The translations under genes were made by a program, and so were the position numbers. This document shows positions 22,301 to 31,086 of a stretch of DNA of 64,000 bases, piece after piece. The stretch lies in NCBI GenBank assembly GCA_964019165.1, contig OZ025277.1:10773534-10837533 (forward strand), written 5' to 3'. Numbering within the stretch: position 1 is the stretch's first letter; each line of letters starts with the position of its first letter. The notes below the pieces were generated by a model. The model ran no database searches, was not told where the DNA came from, and saw only the letters and a program-made list of their open reading frames with translations. The DNA comes from Mastigias papua (taxonomy: Eukaryota > Cnidaria > Scyphozoa > Rhizostomeae > Mastigiidae).

Positions 22301-24910
22301 ACTCTCTTTAAATTCTAAAAGATATTTAAGACACAAGCCAGCCATAAAATCGCGAGACATGGTCTACCACAAAATAACGATATCATCTCAGAAACCTGTA
22401 ATATGAGGCAGTAAGTACATATTTTGGTAGTTGGGTAAAATATAGAACTCGTTGCAAGGAGCAGACAGTCGTAGAAACAAAAATGGAATAAACTAACGAC
22501 ATCATCCGGTTGAAATACAAAGTGTACATAAACTCAAATCATCCTTTCTTCTAAGTCAATAGTACCATAAACTCCTTGTGTTGCTACCTTTCACATGCCC
22601 TTGAAGAGATTTGTGCAAATTTTGAACGAATGTTTCTTGAGCAGCGTCACACGAGCATGAATATATCCATTCATCGCCATTTTCAAAGCTATGAAGACTT
22701 CTCTTGATAAACTGGAATTTGTCCTTCTGAAAGTTTCATTCATATGAAATGTCAAAATGTATAGTACTCAGCTATTAACGAAATTGTGACATACCGTAAA
22801 TTCCCTATTAAACCCGCAGGAGCTTATTGTTTCCATACACTTTAGCGGGTGGCATATTGTAGATGGGGCTTTAACTGAGAGGGGACTCAATAAATGCTTA
22901 ACATATGACGGAATTTGATATTACAAAAAGATAGTATTTATCATGCTTCTTTGCCCTTCATCAATAATATCATCATATTCATCATTGATCAATGTTTCTG
23001 TTTGTAGCACACAGGAGTTTCAGTATGATTCTGATTTTTTTCCTTGAACACTAACAATCATCATCTATGCCACAGCATTTGTTTTTTATTAATAAAACTC
23101 AATTTCATCACCAGTCATGTTTGAGGGGGATCAATGGAGATGGGGCTCATTGGAGAGGGGGGCTTAAAACAGGAATTATGATATATCCAGGTAAATCTTG
23201 ATGTACATTAAATAATTTGAAAGACAGAAACAACAAAAATAAAGTAATTCTATATTCTCAATACAAGACACAAAGTATGTCTACCTTCAACCTTTTCTCA
23301 TTTGCATCAAAGTCCTGAACAAGAAATTTAGTAAATTCTTCATTTATTGCTATCATTGTTCTTGCCTTCAGCACACTGAATTTGTATATTTCAGCAATAC
23401 TCAAATTGACCTGCATTTTTAGAGGTTGAATGCAATAAGCTTTCTTAGTACGATCATAACCATGCCAATTAACAATAGAATAATGCAATGGGCATTCTTA
23501 AAGCCAGTACACTGCCAGCTGTATTAACATATTGGTACAGAAAATATCTAGAAGCAAAATTTGCCAAAAAATGATTACAAAAAGAGTCTATTCAGGCTTG
23601 ATTTAAATACCAATGAAACCCACGTATTCACAAGCTAAATCAAGGATCCCCATGAAATTATTCCTTCACGCAAAATCTAGCTTTGGTACTTCAATGAAAC
23701 TTTTAAAATCTTATGGACTGTATACCTTTGCAGAGAAATGTTTGGTATATTCAGTTCTAAGGAGTGCTCACCTTACAAAACCATGATAGATAGCTTAAAG
23801 CTTCTTCTTCTTCTCATACAAACAGTACATTGACCTATACTTAGGTATTACATATAAGTATGTTAGTATGTTAGTAAGAAAAGTACATTTCTTCAATAAA
23901 CATGGAAATGAATATAGTTCAAATAAAGATGGGCAAGTGAGACAGCAGTGCAACCTGGAGTAATGTGTTTATGATATAGGGTACATATTGATATAGCTTC
24001 AAAGTATTAAATATATCCTGATGACAAATTCAAGCAGAACTAACTGCAACAGATTGGTTCTTCAACACAGTTAAGGAGAAAGTCAATTAGCAATAAAAGT
24101 ACCTTTTCACAATTAAGAGGAAGTGTATTTTCTGATTCCACACGCTGGTAGTTTGGGCTGTCTTCACCCGAGGAATTGCATTCTATGCCATCATAATCAT
24201 CTAACAATCCTCAAAAAGTAAGTGTATAATGTTGCTTAACTTACAAATAGCCTAGCTGTGTTTACAGACATACACATAAAGATACATAAGTTGGGTTGCT
24301 CAACGATAAATACATACACGTACAAGTAGTTTTAAGACTCAGCACTTGTCAGGACTCAAACCTGAACCTTTCCTCATCAATTGAGAAATATGCTCTTCAT
24401 TTACACCACAAGTGCGATTGATGAGAACCTTAAAACACACAAAAAACACAACTGAACACAAACAGACAGCTTCGTTTATATTACTGCCCTACAACAGCCT
24501 ACAGGCTCACGTCCTTGTCTCTTCACATAAGTGTATTCTACATAAGTGTCATTGTGGAAATGCTAGGAAATGCTCTCACCACTACTGCTATCACATTCTC
24601 CTCCGACTCTCCTACTACTTATAGTAAAAGGCACCTCGGTGGTATCTAGTCCAATATTATCATCTGCTTGCTCCGTATCTCGCGTTAAATCATTCATCAC
24701 AGCCTGGTTTCTTCGCGTAATATACGCTCTAGGACGTTTTCTTCCACTCTTACGGGTCTCCAAATTTAGCACTAACTTAGCCGCATTGTCACTGTCACAA
24801 GAACCATCCCTGTTTGGAACATTATCTTTTGAACTTAGTTTAGCTTTTCCAGCTGCTATTAGTTCTTTAATGTATGCTTGGTTAGCCCTCTTTTGTTCTC
24901 CGTTTTCCAT
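16164..24910 (-). CDS. Multi-exon gene with SWIM zinc finger and KDZ transposase-like core (HMGXB3-like)
   Basis: Exons in transcription order (minus): 24910-24580 (ATG at 24910), 24428-24368, 24200-24103, 23496-23285, 22726-22588, 22363-22198, 22037-21976, 21905-21354, 21141-20997, 18989 to about 18720, possibly 18340-18098, about 17915-17278, 16973-16890, 16683-16561 and 16372-16164. The last four join in phase, as do 21905-21354, 21141-20997 and 18989. Several joins near 24.4, 23.5, 22.4 and 21.9 kb do not fit, so small exons may be missing. The N-terminus is basic and disordered. A SWIM-like CxC...CxH finger, a cysteine cluster ('VCSNSACNAKQHYCGS'), 'CSKCGQYPSVVSCDATTLGF' and a core with 'IIYDNSCNLHAYSLNRD' and 'NSQINEQRNAELKKLK' follow. 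These match the KDZ transposase family and its HMGXB3 relatives. The intron-rich form suggests a settled host gene. Confidence 0.75.
16561..16683 (-). CDS. Exon with second candidate catalytic Asp (YDNSC)
   Basis: The exon reads 'APSAIIYDNSCNLHAYSL', then 'NRDAGFFKTT' and 'FVVDRFHWKNHS'. The YDNxC and D-x-F-H-W-x-x-H motifs are the most conserved part of KDZ/HMGXB3-like cores. Borders are tttcag acceptor and CAG|GTGGGA donor, and phases match both neighbours. Confidence 0.85.
17278..17915 (-). CDS. Large exon leading into the KDZ core
   Basis: This minus-strand exon of about 212 codons has a clear donor (ACG|GTAAGC, intron from 17277). It starts near 17908-17920, where the acceptor is ambiguous. 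The first half is helical and unannotated ('QFLKWCNATFNTWYDIPKAI'). The end has the family signature 'KKSCLKNA' then 'MPGLFTVYCQHG', which continues across the splice as 'GICYGFQVMDRQESPNVPYT'. Confidence 0.75.
18098..18340 (-). CDS. Tentative exon of the SWIM/KDZ gene
   Basis: A minus-strand frame ('ALIRSIFTDFESPLPLYAVL' to 'NAFSTQNVLHARDISS') lies between two supported exons, where the family is expected to have a helical linker. A donor-like AG|GTTGGT occurs near 18145. The upstream acceptor is poor (A-rich rather than pyrimidine-rich). I cannot exclude that this is intron. Confidence 0.3.
   Translation of the reverse strand: MHWGIEALIRSIFTDFESPLPLYAVLLFGDSVPTFMSPFHPPKYSNLLLSNAFSTQNVLHARDISSITARLVFSALDLRL
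18720..18989 (-). CDS. Exon with first candidate catalytic Asp of the KDZ core
   Basis: This exon starts after 'ttctctatag' and reads 'SSSLVGFYESMSMYHQAA' to 'FLCSKCGQYP' and 'VVSCDATTLGFKKM'. The Asp in CDATTLG lies where KDZ proteins carry their first catalytic acid after a CxxC knuckle. The 3' border is unclear: the frame closes at 18710 and the nearest donor-like site reads AG|ATAAGT, with A in place of G at the first intron base. Confidence 0.7.
19170..19640. repeat. Degenerate tandem repeat, period about 156-169 bp, in an intron
   Basis: Three diverged units start with TTCGTACA at 19170, 19326 and 19495. Each continues with a (G)GCCA.ATTTTGACACC-like block and a CTACAACAAACC-like block. 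They lie in the intron between the exons ending at 20997 and starting at 18989. A fourth unit start occurs far away at 28561, beyond the P-type transposon. Confidence 0.6.
19870..20577. mobile_element. Probable non-autonomous hAT-like element, G-rich ends
   Basis: The ends are an inverted pair of about 24 bp: TAGGGGACCATACATATATG... at 19870 and its partner near 20554-20577, with a few differences. G-runs lie just inside each end (19903-19917 and 20513-20523). No transposase frame is present. An 8-bp target duplication is not seen, perhaps because another element abuts the right end. It is intronic in the SWIM/KDZ gene. Confidence 0.5.
20278..20375. repeat. TACCGTAA-family repeat end fragment
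   Basis: The segment ends in ...GAGGATTTACGGTA, the inverted form of the TACCGTAA terminus seen at 22792 and 1729. It contains 'aataagccc' words also found in the complete copy at 22.8-23.2 kb. The other end is lost or covered by the G-rich element around it. Confidence 0.4.
20578..20954. mobile_element. Probable second non-autonomous element, CAGGGGCG-type end
   Basis: The right end reads (inverted) CAGGGGCGATTCCAGGCGAC, ending at 20954. A diverged inverted counterpart (GGCGGCGATTCTACTGGGGG) starts near 20578. The interior is G/C-rich on alternate strands and has no long frame. CAGGGGCG-type termini are common among hAT-like non-autonomous elements. The left border and target duplication are not resolved. 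It is intronic. Confidence 0.4.
20997..21141 (-). CDS. Exon with cysteine cluster of the KDZ-associated type
   Basis: The acceptor 'cctaacaacag' and the donor AG|GTAAAT frame 48 codons. The visible pattern is C-x4-C-x6-C followed by 'GSRRGILNMGEFLVGHDVMK'. In HMGXB3/KDZ-type proteins a similar Cys cluster with 'GI.N' follows the SWIM region. It joins in phase with the exons on both sides. Confidence 0.75.
21354..21905 (-). CDS. Exon with SWIM-type zinc finger
   Basis: The minus-strand exon encodes about 184 aa. Its core 'GFVCHTCLYGRHSCRHVELI' gives the C-x-C/C-x-H pattern of SWIM-type zinc fingers, preceded by beta-strand-like 'VVIQRKSDDSVIGFDRKG' as in the family. A second cysteine pair ('SCTVCGSSY') lies near the end. 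The exon is closed by GTTAGC after 'FIRFVN' and is in phase with 21141-20997, which continues 'VPKQVCSNSACN'. SWIM fingers accompany MULE and KDZ-type transposases and derived proteins, and probably bind DNA or protein. Confidence 0.8.
22792..23183. mobile_element. MITE with TA ends and diverged terminal inverted repeats
   Basis: The left end, TA plus CCGTAAATTCCCTATTAAACC (from 22792), pairs with an inverted right end, TA plus TCATAATTCCTGTTTTAAGC (to 23183). The element is about 390 bp, has no coding frame, and sits in an intron of the SWIM/KDZ gene. TA borders suggest mobilisation by a Tc1/mariner or pogo-type transposase. Confidence 0.5.
24580..24910 (-). CDS. First coding exon of the SWIM/KDZ gene
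   Basis: The ATG at 24910 opens 'MENGEQKRANQAYIKELIAA', and the exon ends at a GTGAGA donor (24579). The segment is hydrophilic, contains a basic patch ('TRKSGRKRPRAYITRR') that could be a nuclear localisation signal, and ends acidic. No annotated domain is recognised. The frame extends upstream to 24934 without an ATG. The P-type transposon lies only 88 bp upstream of this start. Confidence 0.6.
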
Positions 24911-25283
24911 CTCAGTGCTCTCAATTCTCCCCAATTCTCAAAGAAAACTCAGTCGAAAACAATGCAATCTTTTTAAATTGCCTCACAAGGAAACAAAAGC
25001 ACCATCATAGAGATAAAAATAAACACTAGAGTGCGAGCTTCCTATTCGCGCCAGTGAATAAGAATGAGGCCGCTATGGGCACGGCTACCATTTTGAATGC
25101 ATGGCAAAACAACTAGAGTGGGTTGTGTTGAGTACGTGTTTTGCTGCAAGATTTACCAAAGATAACTGGTATTGGGATTATTTTTGGAAAGTGCAGTACA
25201 CGCCGACGTGCAGCAAGCTCTTGCACTCTCATTTTGAAAGATATAAAGTTGAGGTATAGTATTTATTTTCGTTTTTGAACACG

Positions 25284-25330
25284 CCTAAGAAATGTTAGGC
25301 CTTAGCAGCTAAAACCTAACATTTCTTAGG
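25284..25330. repeat. Perfect 16-bp inverted repeat (hairpin) in the P-type element
   Basis: CCTAAGAAATGTTAGG (25284-25299) and its exact reverse complement (25315-25330) are separated by 15 bp. The hairpin is downstream of the transposase stop, about 280 bp inside the left terminus. It could be an RNA structure in the 3' untranslated region or a protein-binding palindrome. Function unknown. Confidence 0.8.
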
Positions 25331-25400
25331 TTAACTTGCTTAAACATTTGTCGAGAAAACTAAAGTTATTACCTACCTTTGAGAGTCTTTCGATTGCCCA

Positions 25401-28364
25401 TTATACATTTTTAAATAAAACTAGTTTATTCATCTGGTGTCTTACACTTGGGGTGTTTTTTAGCACTATCTGCCTTGTGTACTGCTTTGCATATGTTTGC
25501 ATACGTAACAATAAGTATTTTTCACAAATCTTTTTTACAATTTGAGTGAGATGATCATCCTCAAACACAGGATCGTTCTCGTGAGCATGTTCAGCAAACG
25601 ACGGAAAATAGGTTCTTAGACTTTCACCACGAGCTCTTAGTATATCATTAGTCATTTTCCGTATTAAAAATTCTTTCGAATTTATCCTCATATCATCTTT
25701 TCTCGTTCCTTTCACTTTTTCCCGAAATATCTTTTCACACAATGTTATTATTTTTTGTACTCCATATGAGGCCTCCACTAACCCTCCGTTATTTTTTCTA
25801 ATTAAGAAAAGCGAGAAAGGTGCTGGTACATAGTCATGTTCATCAGCTGTGCAATCGAGAGTCAGTGCTTCAGAGCATTGAGAGCAGTCAAGGTTCTTCA
25901 TTACATTACGTACAATAAATCCTGCAATGTAGTAAATAATATTTTCAGTGAAGTCTGACAAGGCAATTTTATCAAGATTCTCAGAGAGGGCCTTGGCCTC
26001 TTCGTCACTTACTTCATCATCCTGTGGATCCTCCTGGATAGGGGACCTGTGCTTTGTCCATTTTAAGCTGAACAAAGAACCTGTACAGTACTCATTAAAT
26101 GACATTACATTAGCTTTGCTTGATGCAACAATTGAGTTTTTTAGTAAAAGGTTTCGCATTGCATATTTGAATTGTAATGTATTTGGGTTGTTGTTACTGC
26201 CTCCTCTTCCTCTAATACAAGCAAACAGTAATTCTATGTGATCCTGCGAAAATTTATATGTCAAGATATAATTAAATGGTCTTTCTGTAGCAACTAGGAG
26301 CTCCTTTGCAATTAATATAATGGATTTCATTGTCATTACAAAACCCAATATAAATGTTTTGCGTCTACCGTACACTAGCAATTGTCTTTCAGTAGATTTT
26401 AATGCCAAAAGGTACTCAGAAGTGGCTATAAATGTCTTTTCAATCCCTTCCAGGTTTTGAATCCTTATTGGATGTTTAAACCCTCTTGCATAAGCATAGC
26501 GTGAGTTGAGAATGTCAAATAACTTATCAATGGTATTGATAAAATCTACTGTTGGCCCACAGTTTTGAAAATCAGGATGTTTCAAATCACATTGGAGGAA
26601 TGTTAGTGCCTTAGCAACTGAAGAACTAAGTGTCTGTACTGCATACTTCACTTTCATTTTGTGTTGCTGCCATTTGGTGTGGTTTATGCCTATCTTATTT
26701 GCTAAAGTCAAGCCCTCATCATCTTGGAGTTTGCACAGCTTTTCTATATACTCCCAAGAGATAACATGCCCAGAACCAGAGTGGAATTTTCCATAATCAC
26801 CCAAAGTGTTCCTGGCTAGCTTAACCATATGACATGCATCAAGGATGCTTGTCACATTATATGGTCTAGTGGGATGCTTAAAGGACACAACCATCTTGTC
26901 ATAATTAGGAGTAAAGGAACAACCAAGCAGCCGAAGTGTTTCAAAATTAGTGGCTGTCCCATCACAAGTTAATGACCAAACTCTGAAGCCAGAATCAGCA
27001 ACCAAAGACAATGCAGATTTCACAAGTGATGCTTGTATTGCAGCATTTGTCTTGTTTGTAAGAAAATAACCAATAGGGGCCTTCCAGTGACTTCTCAGAC
27101 CAACAAGAAGAAAACCTAATGCTTCAGAAGCTTGTTCTTCACTGTGCTCAGGGATGCAACCCCCATAATCAACAAAGCCTGTAAACTTTGCTTTTGTTTT
27201 GTCATAAATCACTTGCTTTCTGATGGCCATTGCATCCATCATCAAGGCACAATCAGACATATTTATGTTATTTGCAACCTGAAGAGCAAGATTCTCAAGG
27301 ACATCTTTGAGAAATCCTGGCTCACATTCCACAGATGACTGCCAGTTTCTTAATGATGCAGGATGTGGGAGACAAAGAACTTTTCTCACAAACAAATATG
27401 CTTTGGGAGAGTAGATGTGAAGAGTCAAAGCAAATTTTTTAATCTCCTCATTGTACCTCCTACCCCCTGGTTTTCGCACTGAGTTTTTTATTTGGTTCTG
27501 AAACATTTCCAATGTTAAACCAGAGAACTGATCTTGTAAAAGGTCAGCTGGTGCATTCTCCAAAAGTTTCCTGTTTCTCATATTTTTAATGAGGCCTGTC
27601 AAGGAAGATATTTTTAGGTTTTGCCTTCTAAGTTTCTGTTGAAGATTTTTAATTTTTTTCCTCAATTTTGCTTTTGTTGGAGATTGTGTAGCTCTCTTAT
27701 CTTTCATACAATAAGAATGGTCCTTGACATTAAAGGCTTCCTTTCTATTTGACACTGAAGTATTAGCTACATTAGAAGGTAGTTTCACATAAGCAATTGG
27801 CCTTCGTGCTGGTTTTGTTTTAGGCATCAAGTGACAGGGAAAATTGAATTTTGATGGGACTGCCGATTTCTTTAGCTTTGTGTAGGGCTGTCCTGGGGGG
27901 ACAGCATAATCAGTAACATTGAAATGTGCACTGCAAATGTAGCTATATATTGAAGGGATCCACTTATCTCGCCTCATAGCTCGTACCCATTTTAAACGCA
28001 GATCTTCATTAGCTGGAAACCTGCAGTAAAATGCAATAACATAACATTAGGACTATTAATATTTAGTTGCTTGTGTGTTAGAGGATAAAGGTTTAGTGCT
28101 TTCAGAGCTAATATCAATATTTCATAAGGTAGGATCACACATATGAAGACTTGCTACTCCAAAACATTCAGCAACTATTACAATTGCGGCATCAAGCCTT
28201 AGTTTTTACGGCATTTATCATTCTAAGCAAAAAAAATTGCTATTTGTGTACCGATGAAAAGCGATAGCTGTCCCGTTTCCCGAAGATTCTGTTGCTGGAA
28301 CCCTTACTGATAATGCCTTTCCATACCTATTTTGGCATCCGTAAGCAGAGCAAGAAATTACCAT
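25401..28364 (-). CDS. P-element-type transposase with THAP domain (THAP9-like), two exons
   Basis: Exon 1 is 28364-28252 (ATG at 28364) and exon 2 is 28020-25401. They join in phase across a GTACAC...GCAG intron, giving roughly 910 residues. The THAP C2CH zinc finger spans both: 'MVISCSAYGCQNRYGK' and 'AIAFHR' in exon 1, 'FPANEDLRLKWVRAMRRDKW', 'ICSAHF' and 'AVPSKFNFP' in exon 2. A basic coiled-coil-like stretch follows ('AKLRKKIKNLQQKLRRQN'). The RNase H-like core keeps 'CALMMDAMAIRKQV' (first Asp), 'WSLTCDGTATNF' (second Asp) and 'QDHIELLFACIRGRGGSNNN' (Glu). No stop or frameshift interrupts it. P transposases bind subterminal sites and excise DNA using GTP as a cofactor. Confidence 0.95.
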
Positions 28365-28532
28365 CACGAAGAAGCTATAGAAACACAACTAGAAGCATGT
28401 TTTGTTGGGTCAGTCAGTACTGCCATGCAGCTTTTTGCCATGCATTCAAGATGGTAGCATTGCGCATGGTTGCTTCAGGCCTCGGTTCGGAGTTCGCACT
28501 CTAGTGTTTATTTTTATCTCTATGAGCACCAT

Positions 28533-28971
28533 TAGCTAACATGATAACGAGACCAATTCGTTCGTACAGAACCAGAATTTGACACCTTTCATATCTGCAT
28601 TTGCAATCAAAACAATCTCCTCAGAATTGTAATTATTACTTTAAACAGCTATGTTATTGAGGTAGATAGGTAATGGAGAACATTAGTTTGTATGTACTCA
28701 CGATTGCTCAACGGAGCTTGCAATATGTAAACACTGCTATCATACTGTGCCGGCCATCAGGCGGCCCTGTTTGCAAGTGAGAGACAAAGCCATATCTTGT
28801 ATTTAAACAGGTGAGTAATTTCAGCACGTATATACCGAACTACCCCAACACATCTTACCCCTTCCTTGCAAGTAAGGGTTTTAGTTCTGTGCATGTGGCG
28901 AGACGAAATAACACGTTTAGTTGTAAGTTACACCGTAGTTGTTTACATTTGCATTTAGAACATTTTTCACT
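28533..28971. other. Displaced upstream region between two transposons
   Basis: This 439-bp unique stretch lies between the P-type element and the foldback element. Before the P insertion it was probably the immediate upstream region of the SWIM/KDZ gene. It holds one unit start (28561) of the 156-169 bp repeat and a strong plus-strand donor consensus CAG|GTGAGT at 28809, but no supported coding frame. Confidence 0.5.
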
Positions 28972-29260
28972 TACTCATAGACCGATCGACCTCCAGTTTA
29001 CGGTCAGTTTGCAGTCAGTTTATGGTAAACTTCCGGAATGGCCTAAGAATTTCACTTGACTAATTATTGCTGGTTTGTCGAATGTCAACTGCAAATTTCA
29101 ACACAGAATATATAAATCAGAAGTAGAACCTTCGCTTTATATGAATATGTGCTTTTTAACGTGTTTCAATGCGATTTTTAGGTCGAAATTTTCTTTTTTG
29201 GTATGTCTTACTCCGAGCCGCGTCAACGTTTCTAAGGCTTAATCCGAGTACTGTATCAGA

Positions 29261-30125
29261 TTAGTCGCCCAGCTAATTTTGAAGTACGCATCAATATAAT
29301 TTGATTTTCTCTTCATATATTTAGAGAGTACATATGTGGAATGATGGCATTTCAGTTTTGTAGATTTCTGATAACATTTCGGGGGGAAAAACCTCCTTTG
29401 AAAAACGCGTATTTTACCGCTCCTCCGATCCTATACCGGTTTAGTCGCCCAGCTAATTTTGAAGTACGCGTTAATATAATTTGATTTTCTCTTCATATAT
29501 TTAGAGAGTACATATGTGGAATGATGGCATTTCAGTTTTGTAGAATTCTGATAACTTTTCGGGGGGAAAAACCTCCTTTGAAAAACGCGCATTTTAGTGC
29601 CTCTCAGATCCTATACCGGTTTAGTCGCCCAGCTAATTTTGAAGTACGCGTTAATATAATTTGATTTTCTCTTCATATATTTAGAGACTACATATGTGGA
29701 ATGATGGCATTTCAGTTTTGTAGAATTCTGATAACTTTTCGGGGGGTAAACTCTCCTTTGAAAAACGCGTAGTTCACCGCTCCTCAGATCCTATACCGGT
29801 TTAGTCGCCCAGCTAATTTTGAAGTACACGTTAATATAATTTGATTTTCTCTTCATATATTTAGAGACTACATATGTGGAATGATGGCATTTCAGTTTTG
29901 TAGAATTCTGATAACATTTCGGGGGGATAAACCTCCTTTGAAAACCGTGAATTTTAATGCTTCTCAGATCCTATACCGGTTTAGTCGCCCAGCTAATTTT
30001 GAAATACGCGTTAATATAACTTGATTTTCTCTTCATATATTTAGAGACTACATATGTGGAATGATGGCATTTCAGTTTTGTAGAATTCTGATAACATTTT
30101 CGGGGGGAATCCTCCTTTGAAAAAC
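29261..30125 (+). repeat. Left-arm array: five 180-bp tandem units
   Basis: The phrase TTAGTCGCCCAGCTAATTTT recurs every 180 bp near 29261, 29441, 29621, 29801 and 29981. Each unit ends with a G-run (ttcggggggaaaaacctcc). Units differ by only a few bases. The array is mirrored at 43555-44425. Confidence 0.95.
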
Positions 30126-30212
30126 GGGTATATTGGTGAAAACTAATCCCGGCGGAAATGCACATCCTAACAATACCGGTGTAAACAGAAAACTGAATTG
30201 ACACGCTAACTT

Positions 30213-30606
30213 TTTCCAAAAGCATTTGAAAACTTCTTCACAAGAAAAAGTCACAATGTCAACACTCGGGGAAATAACAAGAACTTGGTCATTCCTAAAG
30301 TCAGAACAGAAACTGGACGTAAAACCTTCTCGTTCCAAGGCGCAGAGGTTTTTAATAACTTACCAGATTATTTAAAAACAGAAACATCAATCTTAAGATT
30401 CAAAGCACACATCAAGAACATAAACTTGAATTTTTAGCTATTTTTTAGTTTATATCGTAATCTTGTAATTTTCTTTTACTTTTTATCGTATAGGCCTATG
30501 TTAAACTTTTCTTTGTAGGGTACAGGTCCTTGATTGATAACAGTAATTCTTTTTACTGAACAAATTAACCTGTAACAATATGAAAGTTATTATTATTATT
30601 ATTAAC
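30213..30606 (+). mobile_element. 5'-truncated LINE (CR1/Jockey-like) 3' end
   Basis: Comparison of the two foldback arms shows that 'gctaac|tctag' in the right arm is split in the left arm by about 390 bp. The insert encodes the C-terminal end of a non-LTR reverse transcriptase ('LVIPKVRTETGRKTFSFQGA', 'VFNNLPDYLKTETS', stop at 30435-30437). It ends in an (ATT)n tail at about 30588-30603, followed by a repeated 'taac'. The truncated 5' end, simple-repeat tail and small duplication are typical of LINE insertion. Confidence 0.8.
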
Positions 30607-30657
30607 TCTAGTTAAAACTTTTCTAGGAAGGCTTGCAACATATCCTTTAGTTATAGA

Positions 30658-31038
30658 TGTATCGTTATACAGATAAAGGACTCCAATGAAACACTGGATC
30701 GTATAAACTAATAAGCTAATAATCTATTCGATCTGAAATAAAGTAAATAAAAATACAAATTAGTAAAATGTAAATCTCTGGCCTAGTGTAACAGCAATAA
30801 ACATAACGAACAGAAATAAAACAAAACATGAACTAGCGAGGACAATCAATATATAAACTTACTTAATGGTGATTCCGTAGAAGTCCTTTATAATTATCAT
30901 TAATAACAGCAGTAATCAGACTTATTCCTCGTATCTTGCTTCCCGTGTAGCACAACGTTTTTTAACAACACGCGCTCTGAGTGTCCAAATATGGAAATCA
31001 TCAATCATAATCATAATTAGAGTTCATTCAAGGAAACA
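30658..31038 (-). repeat. BEL/Pao 3' LTR
   Basis: This 381-bp repeat appears identical to the one at 36171-36551 and is the downstream copy for the minus-strand element. It begins TGTATCGTTATACAGATAAA on the plus strand and ends ...AAGGAAACA. Confidence 0.95.
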
Positions 31039-31086
31039 TCCTCCCCCCCGATAAGGGCATGGTCCTTATCAAAAATCAAGCATAAG

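Larger units (their letters stand above)
25006..28524 (-). mobile_element. Complete P-element-like DNA transposon
   Basis: This 3519-bp element has perfect 31-bp terminal inverted repeats, 25006-25036 (CATAGAGATAAAAATAAACA...) and 28494-28524. They are flanked by the 8-bp duplication AGCACCAT (24998-25005 and 28525-28532). A second, subterminal inverted repeat of 26 bp with one mismatch lies at 25084-25109 and 28433-28458. The 31-bp ends, 8-bp duplication and internal inverted repeat match the classical P-element plan. The transposase is intact and transcribed toward the left end. The insertion is 88 bp upstream of the start codon of the minus-strand SWIM/KDZ gene, in the same orientation as that gene. 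Confidence 0.97.

Noticed and set aside
29261..30125. Regular 180-bp repeats considered as a CRISPR array
   Set aside because: Units are contiguous, near-identical over their whole length with no variable spacers, and mirrored in an inverted arm. The context is eukaryotic transposon DNA.
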